Of a DNA stretch of 64,000 bases, positions 1 through 10,701 are shown piece by piece. Source of the stretch: Arbacia lixula (lineage: Eukaryota > Echinodermata > Echinoidea > Arbacioida > Arbaciidae); assembly GCA_963669155.1 (NCBI GenBank), contig OZ022589.1, positions 12,826,848 through 12,890,847 on the forward strand, written 5' to 3'. The position numbers and the translations under genes are program-made. Position 1 is the first letter of the stretch, and each line of letters begins with the position of its first letter. The notes beneath the pieces were generated by a model, which ran no database searches, was not told the DNA's origin, and worked only from the letters and a program-made list of their open reading frames with translations.

Positions 1-475
1 CAAAAAAAATTGTACTGAACAGAATGAAAGAAAAGGCAGTAGTTAAGTTGCTACAATTGTTCAATCATTAAAACATGTGTAATTTAGTAGTTATATAAGA
101 GTTATATGTTTTGGGAATGTGAGATATTTAAAAACAATAGTTCTTGAAAAAGAAAAATTAGGTAATGTTGAGGGAAGGTTGAAGTTTATTGTTCATTAAC
201 TGTATTGTTCAGTAGGTTTTGATTATTTTTTGTGTTGAAGTGATTTGCTTTGATAAATAAGAGTTTTGAGAGTTGTTTGATTGTGCAATTTTTTAGTGTG
301 TTGTTGGATTGTGATTATGGTATACAATTTTACACATGTAGGTAAAATCATTATAATGTGTTGCAAAATTAAGAACAATTAATTTTTAGTGTGTGGTATT
401 GTTGTTATATCTCATATTCATTTGTGTGTTACGTTTATGCCTTGTTGGTTTTTTTATTTCTTTTTTTAAATTCAG

Positions 476-685
476 GTCAGCCAGCTCAGGGGAACCGGGA
501 AGAAACGAATGAGGGAGGTGTCCATCGGAGACTGGACGGGCAAGGTCAGTGTTTGCCTGTGGGGTAAACAAGCTGACCTCCTCGTCCTCGTCTCCGAGGA
601 CGTGAAGGTCGGCCCGTGTGTGGTGGCTCATGATAAAAGAACAAATATGAAAAAGCTTCACTCCGTCAGTGGAACGGTTGTGGAG
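476..685 (+). CDS. OB-fold gene, first visible exon
   Basis: The exon is bounded by a pyrimidine-rich acceptor (TTTAAATTCAG) and a GAG|GTGAGT donor, open in phase 0 over 70 codons. It carries the OB-fold-like DWTGKVSVCLWG motif. Its GC content is much higher than that of the AT-rich introns around it. Confidence 0.7.
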
Positions 686-3600
686 GTGAGTGGTCTAAAT
701 ACTACAAATAAGTATGTCCCACTCCTAAGCAAAATAGCATAATGTTTTATCAAAGAGGTTTTGGGTAAAATAATTTGGTTTGGATTGTTTGCTCATTTGG
801 GGGGGGGGGGGGCTTACTTTTTTGTTGTTTTTATAAAGTTTAATTCTTGTTTTTCTAAAAATGGTAATGAATTTGTTTTATTTTTGGTATTATATTGTCT
901 TATTACATCCATTGTTGAGAATTTATCTGATGTTTATAGACTCTACTGCACATTTTCGTGGTTGAATTGTATTGGGACAACATGTATCAGCCATGTACGT
1001 GAAAGTACATTGGTGGGAGGTGCACTGAATGTATTTATTCTGGTTAATTACATTTGTGTGTTGTATGTTTGGAATTTACACATGGCGGCTATTGTACTAT
1101 TTTCGGTTTTGGGAGTCATAGGAGTGGTTAAAGATATGGGGGAAGTCATCTGGATGTAATTGAAAGGGTGTATGGAGTGGTTTACAGTATGTTTGAGAGT
1201 ATATTTTTGTTCAATTTTTGGCAATGTTATGTTTTGTTATCTAGGTATTTGCTTGAAATCAGCGTTGTGGATTTGTTGGTTTGAAGTATGATTTTAAACA
1301 TAATAGTAAAGGATAAGTAGATTTGGTGTGATAGATTAATATACACTGTATTTTTTTTATATGTTAGTGGTAAAGATTGATAGAGTTGTTGGTATGAGTG
1401 ATTGAATTATATTATTTTGAAGTCAAACTTGTATTACTTGTACTTTGGTGGTAAAGGGCCATTTTCAGTAATATGGGGGATCTGTTTTGTTTATTTTTAG
1501 ATACTATAGGTAACTTATAATTTGTTTGGTAATTTGGTTACATGGTAGTGTAGTTGTGATGATCACCTTAAGAGAAGAAGTGGACATGATTTTGGTGTGG
1601 ATTAGTATCATGTTGAAGTGAATGTTATTCTTTTATTTAGCATTGAAGGTTTTGAGATAGTTATGTGAATTAATTGAACCTATATTTATATCTCTGTTTC
1701 AAAATTCATGATTTATTTTTTATTTATTGTGTGTGCCATTTTTCAGAAAGTTCAGCAAGTTCTGGACTGTCACCGTCGAAGGGGCTACAGATCCGAATAT
1801 GTGAGTATAATATTGTTAAGGTGTATATTTTTATGATATTATACATGTAATCATGGTTCATGCATGGTTCATGCCTTAAATAGAAAAGTGATATAGGTCT
1901 TTTGTACATTTAGAGTGTAATTTGTTTGAAGAGTGACCTTTTAGGATGGGGCATAATATGTTATATAAAGGTAGTCATATTTCCTGTTAGATTGTAATTG
2001 AAATTTTGGGAAATAAGACAAGTTAGCTGTTACTCAGCATGAATATAATTCCTGCTATTGTAGAGCGCAGAAATACATTAAGGCAGCAGTGATTTATATC
2101 ACTTTAAGTCTTGAAACAATTGAAAGAAATTTTTATGTTACAAATAAGTTATTTAGATCATAAAGGTTCAGTTAAATAATGGTATCTTTGCAATTATTAC
2201 TTAGTAAAATAAATGGACGGAATTGAAGTATATGCATTTTAAGTGTTAAACTGTATTGTTTTACCTTTTGTTGGTGAGTTGAAAAGAGCGAGTAGAGGTA
2301 GTATTTTGTTACATTTACTTGGTAATACATATGTGTTATATATTTGGCTTGATGAGGGTGAAGACGTTGAGTACATAAAGGAAATATACTTTTATGGAGG
2401 ACACAAACTTTAAAACGTGATTGTGAGCAATGCTTTTATAATAGTCTGAAAGTCATGTAGTGTCCTTTTGAGAAACTTGTTGAAAGTTATTTGCTGTCAA
2501 TTGGTCCACATTTAGAGTGATTAGTGATCAAACCACAAATCCTAAATTGTTTATTGTAAATTGTAAATTTATGATTTATTTGTTAATTTCTACAAAAGTT
2601 TTCATTAAAGAGCATTTAATTTCAACTAGGTTTTAAAATGAGATTCACTAATTTACAAGTGTGGATCATTTGAAGGTTAATGACTTTGAGCAAGTTTTTA
2701 AAATGAACTAAACGTGAATTTAAGACCATTGGTAAAAAGTTTGTTCATTAACCCTTGTTGAGAGCGTTTTATCTTCTTTATTCTGACTGGGGGTGGGGGT
2801 TATTTTGACTGTCTAGCTTTGCTTTCACCTTCCCACTTCCCCTCCCCCCCCCCCCTCCCCCCCACCACATACGAATATTCGATTGACGTGCACACGGTAA
2901 ACATCACGGTAGCATTTTCTTTACTTTATTTTTTAAAGTGCTTTCAACCCATGATAGCAAACAGACGTGAGCAACATATTGTAAATAAATGTCAGATAAA
3001 TGTCAACATTTCATCAAAGTGACCCCATTACACCCCCCCCCCCCCTACAGTCTAAACCTGCTGTCAAAGAAATACTTAGAGTAAGGTTAGATTTATTTGT
3101 GAAGTGGTCAGTAGTTTTTACAACGATAATTGTAAAAAAATATCAGTACTGCAGCTTGACTATCATATGAAGTTCCTATGCTTTGAAAAGTTTAAAATTA
3201 CTCAGTACAATTGGTACTGTGAGTGTCATTGTTTTTGATGATGTAGTTTTTTTTTCAGCTGAAAATTTCATTATGTAAATACAATATAGCTGTGGTATTT
3301 TATTTACAATATTTGTGAACTGGATGTTTACATGAACATGTGCTTTTGATTTAAATTGCAGATTTCCTGTAGAGTTGATGCTTTCTGGAGGGGATTGTTT
3401 AACCGTTGATAAAGACTTCGGTCTCGACTTCTCAGAATTGCCAATGGTCATAGTCGTTAAAAGAGAGGGTGGGGTGATTACGAATATGGAGAAATTCATT
3501 GGTACGTATTAATGTGTTAGGAGTTGCTAGGAGACTGTTTTAATACTTTTGATAAGTGGTTAATAAGTATTACCTTGAAGTGAAGTTGAAATAAAGATAA

Positions 3601-4687
3601 TTTATCAATGTAATTTAAAGAACTTTAATTTTTACAGAAGCATGTTTTGTGACGTTATCTAGATTACCAAACATGCAGTATTTGGAAAATTTTATTGTGA
3701 TTTATTCATGTGGGCTACATTGAATCTCAAAGTGTTTGTATCAGAAATTATTTTAAATTCAGTATTGACTAGTATTCACCTGCATCCACTAGCATTTCCA
3801 CTACAGTTTGTTAGTGCAATATAGTCTTATGGTCAAAATGACCTGTGCCTTGGCCTAAATTATATACTGAACAATGGGCATTGTGCTGTAAGTGAAATAT
3901 TAGTTAGAATGTTGTTTAAATTATAAAGTTCACTCATTTTCAAAGTTGAAGTCACATTGAACTGTACACAGAATGTTAATAATAAGAGATAAAGTAATGT
4001 AAAACCTGTTTATAGTGAATTTGTGATTAGGCTGTTTTTATTTTGTGTTTTTACCACTACATTGGACTGTAATTTATTTTTTATTATATATTTTTTTTTA
4101 AGTTTAAGGAGTATTTATATTTGTCAACCAGTATGGAGGTTTTGGTATATTGCTTGTAGTGTAAAGTAACTACATATATGTGGTATTTATGGTTAATTTT
4201 CTGCTCATGAGTTATAATTTGTTATTTGTCAATGCCCAGTTTATTTGCTAGAAAGTGTGATGTAATTTGTACAATTTTGGTTTGATTGATTGTTGTATTG
4301 AGTTGTTATAATTGTGTACTTTTCCAGAAGCAGTAGTTGGGTCATTGTTAATTACTGGTGCGTAGTTACATTAGTTTTACTTTCTATATATTTTATAGGT
4401 GTATATTACATCATCATTGTTCAAATTGATAGCTTTTTAGTATTGTTAACTTGTTGTGGACATATTTTGGCTGTTTGTACTTTCATTTGTTAGGCTATGG
4501 GTTATGCATGGCAACAGAGCAGGATTCAGTGTCATTGAATCAGGTTAGTGGTGGTGTGTGACAGGATTTTGTCAAGTCGCACGTTTTCCATTTACTCGTC
4601 ATTGCTTGAAATATTTTTTGTATGTTTGTTTTCTTTGCAGCTGATGATGAGGACTTGGCCGACGCACTGCAGGATGCAGGACATTAG
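476..4687 (+). CDS. 3' part of an OB-fold-like gene (4 exons)
   Basis: The proposed exons are 476-685, 1751-1800, 3362-3501 and 4641-4687, ending in a TAG stop. Their phases join cleanly (0, 2, 1, stop). The first exon reads like a single-strand nucleic-acid-binding OB-fold strand pair: a basic lead (GTGKKRMREVSI), then DWTGKVSVCLWG, which resembles the DxTGxxxxxLWG pattern of RPA-type OB folds. The later exons encode an acidic, hydrophobic stretch (around SGGDCLTVDKDFGLDF) and a short acidic tail (ADDEDLADALQDAGH). The start of the gene lies upstream of the window, since the first exon opens at an AG acceptor in phase 0. The gene is not identified beyond the fold resemblance. Its 3' UTR is short before the repeat at 4732. 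Confidence 0.6.
1751..1800 (+). CDS. OB-fold gene, second exon
   Basis: Reads FSKFWTVTVEGATDPN and ends at a GTGAGT donor. To keep the frame the acceptor must be the AAAG ending at 1750. The stronger-looking CAG four bases upstream (exon start 1747) would shift the frame unless another exon lies between. The start is therefore uncertain. Confidence 0.45.
3362..3501 (+). CDS. OB-fold gene, third exon
   Basis: The exon runs from a TTGCAG acceptor to an ATTG|GTACGT donor and is open in a single frame through 46 codons (FPVELMLSGGDCLTV and onward). It completes an ATA codon from the previous exon and donates one base to the next. Confidence 0.65.
4641..4687 (+). CDS. OB-fold gene, last exon
   Basis: A TTCTTTGCAG acceptor is followed by ADDEDLADALQDAGH and a TAG stop at 4685-4687. 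The reading frame agrees with exon 3. The acidic C-terminus is typical of an unstructured tail. Confidence 0.6.
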
Positions 4688-4731
4688 TCATGTTTGTTTG
4701 TTCGTTTGTTTATTTATTTTCACCATGCATA

Positions 4732-5605
4732 CACTGTAAAAAATAACTGTAAATTAACAACATTTTCGACTTGTAAAATTACAAGTTTTGGTTGTTTTTC
4801 CATTATTACGGTATTTTTCTTGTAAAATGGCAGGGGAATCGTTTTTGTCTACGAAGTCGGCTTAAATTAACGGTTACAAGTACATGTAACTGGTAACAAG
4901 CAGGAATCGCGTATTCATACAGGCCATCCTGTTTATTTACGAATTGTTCCCATAGTTTCATTTTCAGCAACGAGAATTTTCCTGTCAAAAAACAACAAAT
5001 TCCTTAATTAAACAACATAAAACAAATAATACTGTTGATCAACATGTTTCTCGTATATCAATGGCCTTCCTTGTTCATTAACAGGAAGTTCTCGTATAGT
5101 TCTGGACACTGTAAAACTAACTGTAAATTAACAGTCTTAGTTTGACTTGTAACATTACAAGTTTGGGTTGTTTTTCCATTATTACGGCATTTTTCTTGTA
5201 AAATGGCAGGAAAATCGTGTTTTTTTTAGGAAGTCGGCTTGAATTAACGATTACCAGCTCGTGTAACTGTTGATAAACAGGAAACGCGTATTCATACAGG
5301 CCATCCTGTTTATTTACGAATTGTTCCCATAGTTCCATTTTCAGCAACAAGAATTTTCCTGTCAAAAAGCAACAAATTTCATAATTAATCTACATAAAAC
5401 AAATATTACTGTTGATCAACGTGTTTCTCATATATCAATGGGCTTCCTTGTTCACTAACAGGAAGTTCTCGTATAGTTCTGCACACTGTAAAAAATAACT
5501 GTAAACTAACAGTCTTTTTGACTTGTTAAATTACAAGTTTTGGTTGTTTTTCCATTATTACGGTATTTTTCTTGTAAAATGGCAAAGAAATTGTTTTTTT
5601 CTATA
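4732..5605. repeat. tandem array of a CACTGTAAAAAATA-ended repeat
   Basis: Units start at 4732, 5107 and 5484 (375 bp, 377 bp and a 122-bp partial), each opening with CACTGTAAAAA(A/C)TAACTGTAAA. The two full units are very similar throughout, sharing for example TCCTGTTTATTTACGAATTG and GTTCTCGTATAGTTCTG. The same end sequence recurs at 5606 and, inverted, at about 8120-8138. The units therefore look like the left part of a DNA transposon that has been tandemly multiplied. Confidence 0.8.
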
Positions 5606-6156
5606 CACTGTAAAAAATAACTGCAAAACTACAGGATTTTTTGCCCGTGAAATTACAAGATACTGCTGTTGCATTAAATTTACTATCTTTTCCATGTAAA
5701 ATAACAGTAAGTTTGTTTCTCTACAGGAAGTCAGCATATGTTCTGGTATTTTAACGAGCTACTTTGTTAAATTACAAATTGTTACGTCATTTTCGTTTTC
5801 AATGAATATTCATTAGCATAATTCTGTTAGCAAGGGATTTAGAAAATAACAATTATCAATGAAATTGATTGCTATTTTATAGAATATTACAATTGTAAAT
5901 GTAATGGCATATTAATAGAAAATATTTTATCTATAAAGGATCGCTAATTGAATTGAAAGTACTATCAAAATGGTAATTTATCTGTCTGATAGACCGTTTT
6001 CGTAATGTATGCACAAGACCTTTAATTTTGCAACCTCGGACAAACAAACGCTGCCCGTCGTCTGCACCATACCGTACCGCACGCATACGAAGTACACAAT
6101 GCGGCGCTAGTTCATAAGTGTATCCATACTTTGGCACTTATTTTATAAGTTTGAAC

Positions 6157-6234
6157 CCTAAACCTAACCCTGACCCTAGCCCATACCCTAAACCTAATTC
6201 TAAACCTAACTCTGACCCTAACTCTAACCCTAGA
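6157..6234. repeat. degenerate telomere-like (CCCTAA)n block
   Basis: About a dozen imperfect copies of CCCTAA, CCTAAA or CCCTGA. The flanks on both sides, including the phrase AAAAAAGTGATTTCTA downstream, match the block at 12822-12900. The block is therefore part of a repeat family rather than a chance telomere insertion. Confidence 0.75.
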
Positions 6235-6623
6235 CAACTTCTTTGCCGTTGAATTCGTCCAAAAAAGTGATTTCTACGTCTCCATTAGCGCCCGTTTCGG
6301 CCCTTGCTCCGTTACTGCTGCGGCGAGCTATAGCCGTGCAGCCACGTACGCTGCCGTGACTTATGAACCCACAATGCATGGGTCGCGGATACAATGCACT
6401 CGATTCACTTTTTTCTTTGAACTAATGAAGACCTTGTTGTGGACAATACATGTATCAGATTTACACAGCTGGCATATAACAATTAGTAAGATTGTCAGGA
6501 GGTGAAATTTCTCAGGGGAAAGTTATTTTTTTTAGAAGAAAGTTAGGCAATAATCGGCGATAATCTCGGTGAACGAGTGCTGCCACGGGATATGGGGCTC
6601 TCGGTATTTGCAGCACGGCCTAA

Positions 6624-6840
6624 AATGTACAAGGTGAAGATTTCTTCCACTCCCGAAACAAACAAACAAAAAAACTCAAAAAGTGCCAACTCTGGATCAA
6701 GGCATGTGGAAGAAAGGACTTGACAACAGGCAAAATCAGGAAAGACAGCTACATTTGCTCCAAGTATTTTTTTTTATGGGAATGGCCGGCCGCGACAACA
6801 GATCAACCAACCCGAATACAGTCTCGCAGCACGAAACAAG
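6624..6840 (+). pseudogene. THAP-like zinc-finger relic in transposon
   Basis: One frame open from 6624 reads KKCQLWIKACGRKD, then KIRKDSYICSKYFF, followed by a Pro/Thr-rich stretch. This resembles the second half of a THAP domain (WIxAC...ICSxHF), as carried by several DNA transposases and their domesticated relatives. The expected zinc-binding His is Tyr here, and the first Cys pair is not clearly in frame. It is likely a decayed transposase N-terminus. Assignment rests on motif resemblance only. Confidence 0.4.
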
Positions 6841-7584
6841 TAAGACAGCGAAAGCCGTGCGGCCAGCTCCCCGAGAGAGAGCTAGTAGCCACCGACCCGC
6901 ATCCCAAACGACAGAAAGCCGCCGAACAATCTAACAGTTTGATGAACACATAGTGACATACCCCATCGTGTAACTGCAACTTAATACAGTATACCTTATT
7001 ATGGGTGAACGGTGTAAGTTGTATGTAAGTATGTGGAACTATTCCTTCCCATACGTTTGCATTCATTTTTTTAGAGAATTATATTTGCATTTTCACGTAG
7101 CGTAAGCTCTACGCTGTGGGACGGGCCGGCGAGGCCCGTGTCCGAGGCAAGTGTGTTCACGCTGCACTACTGCTTTCGCTAGCTGAAAAAGCCGACCCTT
7201 CGAATACCCGGTGGTAGAAACACCCTTATCCTTCAAAAAAAATCCTGGAGCTGCTTGACAGTTATGCCGTCAAGAGTTCCTGTTGATGTCGACGATATCA
7301 CAGAATTCCCTCTCATAAAAAAAACACTCTTTCAGGTAAAATAAGACTGAAAGTAAAACGAAAACCTCGGGAGACCCGCTAGATTCGCACGCAACGATAT
7401 GCGGACAAGACGGCGAGGAGCGGTAAGCTTGACCGAGGTAGCAACAGTAACTATGAATGACGTCATTTTGCATACATTACGAAAACGGTCTATTAGTGCA
7501 TCTTTCTGCAAGTACTAACCATAACGAAAGTATGTATAAATAGGATGCCCTATATAAAAATGTCCGAGCAAGTTAATGATAGTT

Positions 7585-7665
7585 AGTGATAATAGGTGTA
7601 GGTTAGATTAGGCTTATTGTTAGATTAGGAGTAGGCTAGGATTAGGATTAGGCTATCCAAGTATG
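7585..7665. repeat. degenerate (TTAGG)n-like block
   Basis: Imperfect TTAGG and TTAGATTAGG units on the plus strand, opposite in sense to the block at 6157-6234. It lies between the inner and outer transposon ends. Confidence 0.6.
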
Positions 7666-7865
7666 TATTAATTAATTGATAGGATTTAATTAAACGGGCA
7701 TTCCCGTTAAAAAGCAGAAATATTTTTTACAGTGATTGGAAGTCGGCTTGAATTAACGGTTACCTTAATTAAGTCAATGTCAAAGAACAGGAATTCCATT
7801 AATTTAACAACATTTTATTACATGATAAATACAGGAAAGGACTGTCAATTTACAGAGCACTTATT

Positions 7866-8030
7866 AACGGGAACCTGTATTTTGATGAGGTTGTATAAAA
7901 ACGGGAATGCGACACTGTTAAATAACGAGGTGGTCAATAACGGGAACCTATATTTCAATGAGGCTGTATAATAACGGGAATGCGAAACTGTTCAATAACA
8001 AGGTGGTCAATAACGGGAACCTGTAAATTT
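7866..8030. repeat. 73-bp tandem repeat, 2.2 copies
   Basis: Units start at 7866, 7939 and 8012, each opening AACGGGAACCT and containing AACGGGAATGCGA and AGGTGGTCAAT. Spacing is exactly 73 bp. The third unit is cut after about 15 bp. Confidence 0.85.
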
Positions 8031-8139
8031 ACACTAGACTGTAAAAACACTGTATGAGAATGTGAAAAAAACGGGCGTTCCTGGCGTCCCAGACTGCCAG
8101 GAAATTTCCCGTAAAAAAATGGTAATATTTTTTACAGTG

Positions 8140-9665
8140 TAATAAACAATCACATTGACAAGAACAGCGTATTACATCAAAATAGAATACATAGTAGGAA
8201 CAAAGCATAAACATAAATGTTTGAAGCGCAGAGTCCCTAGAATAACATAGTAGGTAATAAATTCGTTTCGTAAAACACGGCTTGAAATAAAACATTCATG
8301 ATTTTGTTTAATCGACAGAACTAAAAACAAATAAAATAAGAAAAAAAAATGTTAATCGTGCCCTTACATCGTACTATACCTCCTTACCCTGTCATAAAAG
8401 GACAGAAACACTTAAGTGTACCTCAAGAGCTATTATGATGAATATTTGGAGAGGAGTAATTCTTTCATATTCCTTTTAAATGATATAATGATATATAGTG
8501 CTACAATTTCGTATATGAGATGGTAATACATTCCAAATGTCAGGTCCTACATATCTAATTGATTTATGTGCTAAAGTAGTTCTTGGTGTAAACAAATGAA
8601 AATCAGAAGAATGTCTTGTTGGATAGTTATGAATGTCTCTATTTAAAGTGAAATCGTCACAAAATGATACAGGCAATTCGTTCTTGTTTAAGCGGTACAT
8701 GAACACTGCAATTTGCATGAAATGAATATCAGTAATTTTCAATGTTTTTAGTCTAGAAAATAAAGGATCGGTATGATCAAAGTATCCAGACCCAGTACAC
8801 AGCCGTACGGCTCTCTTTTGCAGTCTTAAAATAGTATCAGTATTTGCTTTGCAATTTGCCCAGTCTATGTTACAGTAAGAGATGCGAGAATGAATAAAAG
8901 AATTGTAAATAATAAGCAAAACACGAAGCGGGACAAATGACCGCAGCTTGTACATTACACCAATATACCGAGACAAACTTCGGGAAAGGTCACGTACGTG
9001 CTCATGCCAAGAGAGGCACTCATCGATTAGAATTCCTAAGAATTTGGTGTTTTTCTTTTGTTGGATGGAAATGCTATCTATCTTTGATGAAATACTTATT
9101 TCTTCTTTCTGAGCATGACTTTTAAAATATATGAAGTTGGTTTTATCCAAATTTAACGACAGTTTATTACATTTAAACCAATTTGATAATTTGGGCAGTT
9201 CAGTATTCAACATATGAACAAGAGTTTGTAAGTTTGGATTGGAACAAAAAATATTGGTATCATCCGCAAATAATATATATTGCAATGAGGTGGAGACATT
9301 AGGAATATCATTAACATAAATCAAAAAAAGAAGCGGATCTAAAATAGAGCCCTGCGGCACACCGCATGTGATTGATGACATAGATGATTTTGCATTATTG
9401 AAGGTTGTATATTGACTTCTACAAGAGAGATAACTACGGAACCAATCCAATGGTATGCCACGAATCCAATAATGGTAAAGCTTCTTTAAAAGTATACTAT
9501 GATCAAGGGTATCAAATGCCTTACTTAAATCCATAAAAACTCCTATGACATGTTCATGATTGGTTAAGGCAGATGATACCCTATCATATAACTTCACAAT
9601 AGCATATTCAGTTGAATGAAATTTCCTCAATCCATATTGATCATTATTAAGTAACTTATCACCGG
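8140..9665 (-). mobile_element. 5'-truncated non-LTR retrotransposon
   Basis: It contains the reverse-transcriptase relic at 8476-9693 and about 330 bp of 3' untranslated sequence running to the CACTG end at 8138. The 5' part (endonuclease, ORF1) is absent. Homology appears to stop near 9665, where an unrelated GGCCGGTGA-containing sequence begins. 5' truncation of this kind is usual for target-primed integration. Confidence 0.7.
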
Positions 9666-9693
9666 CCATCACCGGGTCACCGGCCATTCTCAA
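8476..9693 (-). pseudogene. LINE reverse transcriptase, 5'-truncated
   Basis: The 405-residue frame has RT motifs in order: YGLRKFHSTEYAI, FMDLSKAFDTLDH, CGVPQGSILDPLLF and the catalytic FADDTNIF. A thumb/C-terminal region typical of jockey/CR1-group LINEs follows (RLCTGSGYFDHTDPLF, NYPTRHSSDFH). The palm aspartates are present. In the GVPQGS motif the usual SILGPLLF is SILDPLLF. The first residues up to about MAGDKLL come from fused flanking sequence. The endonuclease domain is missing, so this copy is not autonomous. Confidence 0.85.
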
Positions 9694-9699
9694 GAGCTA

Positions 9700-10380
9700 T
9701 GGCCGATCGAATGTAGTCATGTTTTTTGCAATATTTGCACACAAAAGCGTATTGACGCACGCGCAGACTTTGAACTTTGACGCACCCGCACGACCTTATT
9801 ATTGCATGGAAATGGCTCAAAATGACAGGATGTGTTGTTTGTAGTGTCAGAAACATGAATCCAGTGAAAAAACGGTGTTCCGACGCTGCGTTCGCTTTAC
9901 GCACTGAAACACGCGCTTGCGCGTGTACACGCGGAAATTTGAAAAATGCTAGAAATGGCCTGAAACATATGCAAAACAATTTCTAGTTGATTTGGAGCAT
10001 TTTTTAATTTTGCGCGCGCATTTATGCACTAACGTACGCGTACGTGCACTTTTTTTTCATTGAAATTAATTGGCTACTCATTAATTATATGCATGCCAAA
10101 TTTCATTACACAGAGATGACCAGTTCTAGAGCTACATGAGATAATAGATTTTCATTTAATTGCTCGTGCATGACGTCACGATGACGTCATGACCTTGAAA
10201 ATGTTGCTGGAGCATGTTCACATATATACCCATACATGATAAAGATTTCATGAAAAATGGCCCAGGCATTGCTGAGATATCCATGTCACAAAAAATTGGA
10301 ATAAAAATAAATAAATAATAAATAATAAAGAAAGAAAATTCGCACGAAAACAAGAGGTGATCTGCATGGCAGACCACCTA
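9700..10380. other. non-coding stretch with dispersed-repeat character
   Basis: No gene is recognised. The stretch has a 14-bp palindrome (ACGTACGCGTACGT near 10033) and two TGACGTCA sites close together near 10170-10190. Its last part (ATGACCTTGAAAATG... TGAGATATCCATGTCAC) has the look of a dispersed repeat. Confidence 0.4.
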
Positions 10381-10627
10381 AAAAATTTAAGTTAGAATTT
10401 TTTAAAAATTAATGCAGCCTCTTGTATGTGATTTAGTATCCTACCAGCTTTATACTTGTTCTCATTTTCAGAGAAATATCTTAAATCTGTTATCAATTCC
10501 TATCACCATTCATATGTGGAACAATAACCAAAACATGATATAATACTGAGAAAACATTTTTTTTTCACAATCACAAAACTATACCTGTTTTTGTCAGCTA
10601 CATGATATAATACTGCTGTTAACTTAC

Positions 10628-10701
10628 ATGGATAGTCTGCTATTTTAGGCTCAGCCCTGGACACGGCTTTCAGAAGAGTTGATTTTCCTGCATTTGGAAA
10701 C
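10628..10701 (-). CDS. GTPBP10: GTPBP10-like, P-loop exon (last visible)
   Basis: Encodes FPNAGKSTLLKAVSRAEPK and IADYP, the G1 nucleotide-binding loop and start of switch I, ending at a good GTAAGT donor. The expected continuation (FTTL...) was not found downstream on the minus strand within the window. Confidence 0.85.

Larger units (their letters stand above)
5990..7492. mobile_element. 1.5 kb element with perfect 24-bp terminal inverted repeats
   Basis: The left end 5990-6013 starts TAGACCGTTTTCGTAATGTA, and 7469-7492 is its exact reverse complement over 24 bp. The 1503-bp interval holds a CCCTAA-like block (6157-6234) and a THAP-like coding relic (6624-6840). No full-length transposase frame survives. 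No clear target-site duplication is seen. Confidence 0.65.
5606..8138. mobile_element. composite region bounded by inverted CACTGTAAAAAATA ends
   Basis: The left end is CACTGTAAAAAATAACTG at 5606; the right end is ATATTTTTTACAGTG at 8124-8138, roughly its reverse complement. A second internal right end occurs near 7720-7735. Inside lie a 1.5 kb element with its own perfect inverted ends, degenerate telomere-like repeats and a 73-bp tandem repeat. No intact transposase is visible. The superfamily is unknown. Confidence 0.5.

Noticed and set aside
761-1159. 132-codon open frame after the first OB-fold exon
   Set aside because: Hydrophobic, AT-driven composition inside an intron, crossing a G run; no splice or homology support.
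4494-4543. Possible exon of the OB-fold gene between TTAG and GTTAGT
   Set aside because: Including it forces the last exon into a frame without the acidic tail and stop that fit the preceding exon.
6157-6234. Chromosome end or true interstitial telomere
   Set aside because: The units are too degenerate, and a homologous block with the same flanks recurs in a different element.
10165-10192. Paired TGACGTCA (CRE-like) sites as a regulatory element
   Set aside because: They sit in a stretch with dispersed-repeat character and no nearby promoter evidence.
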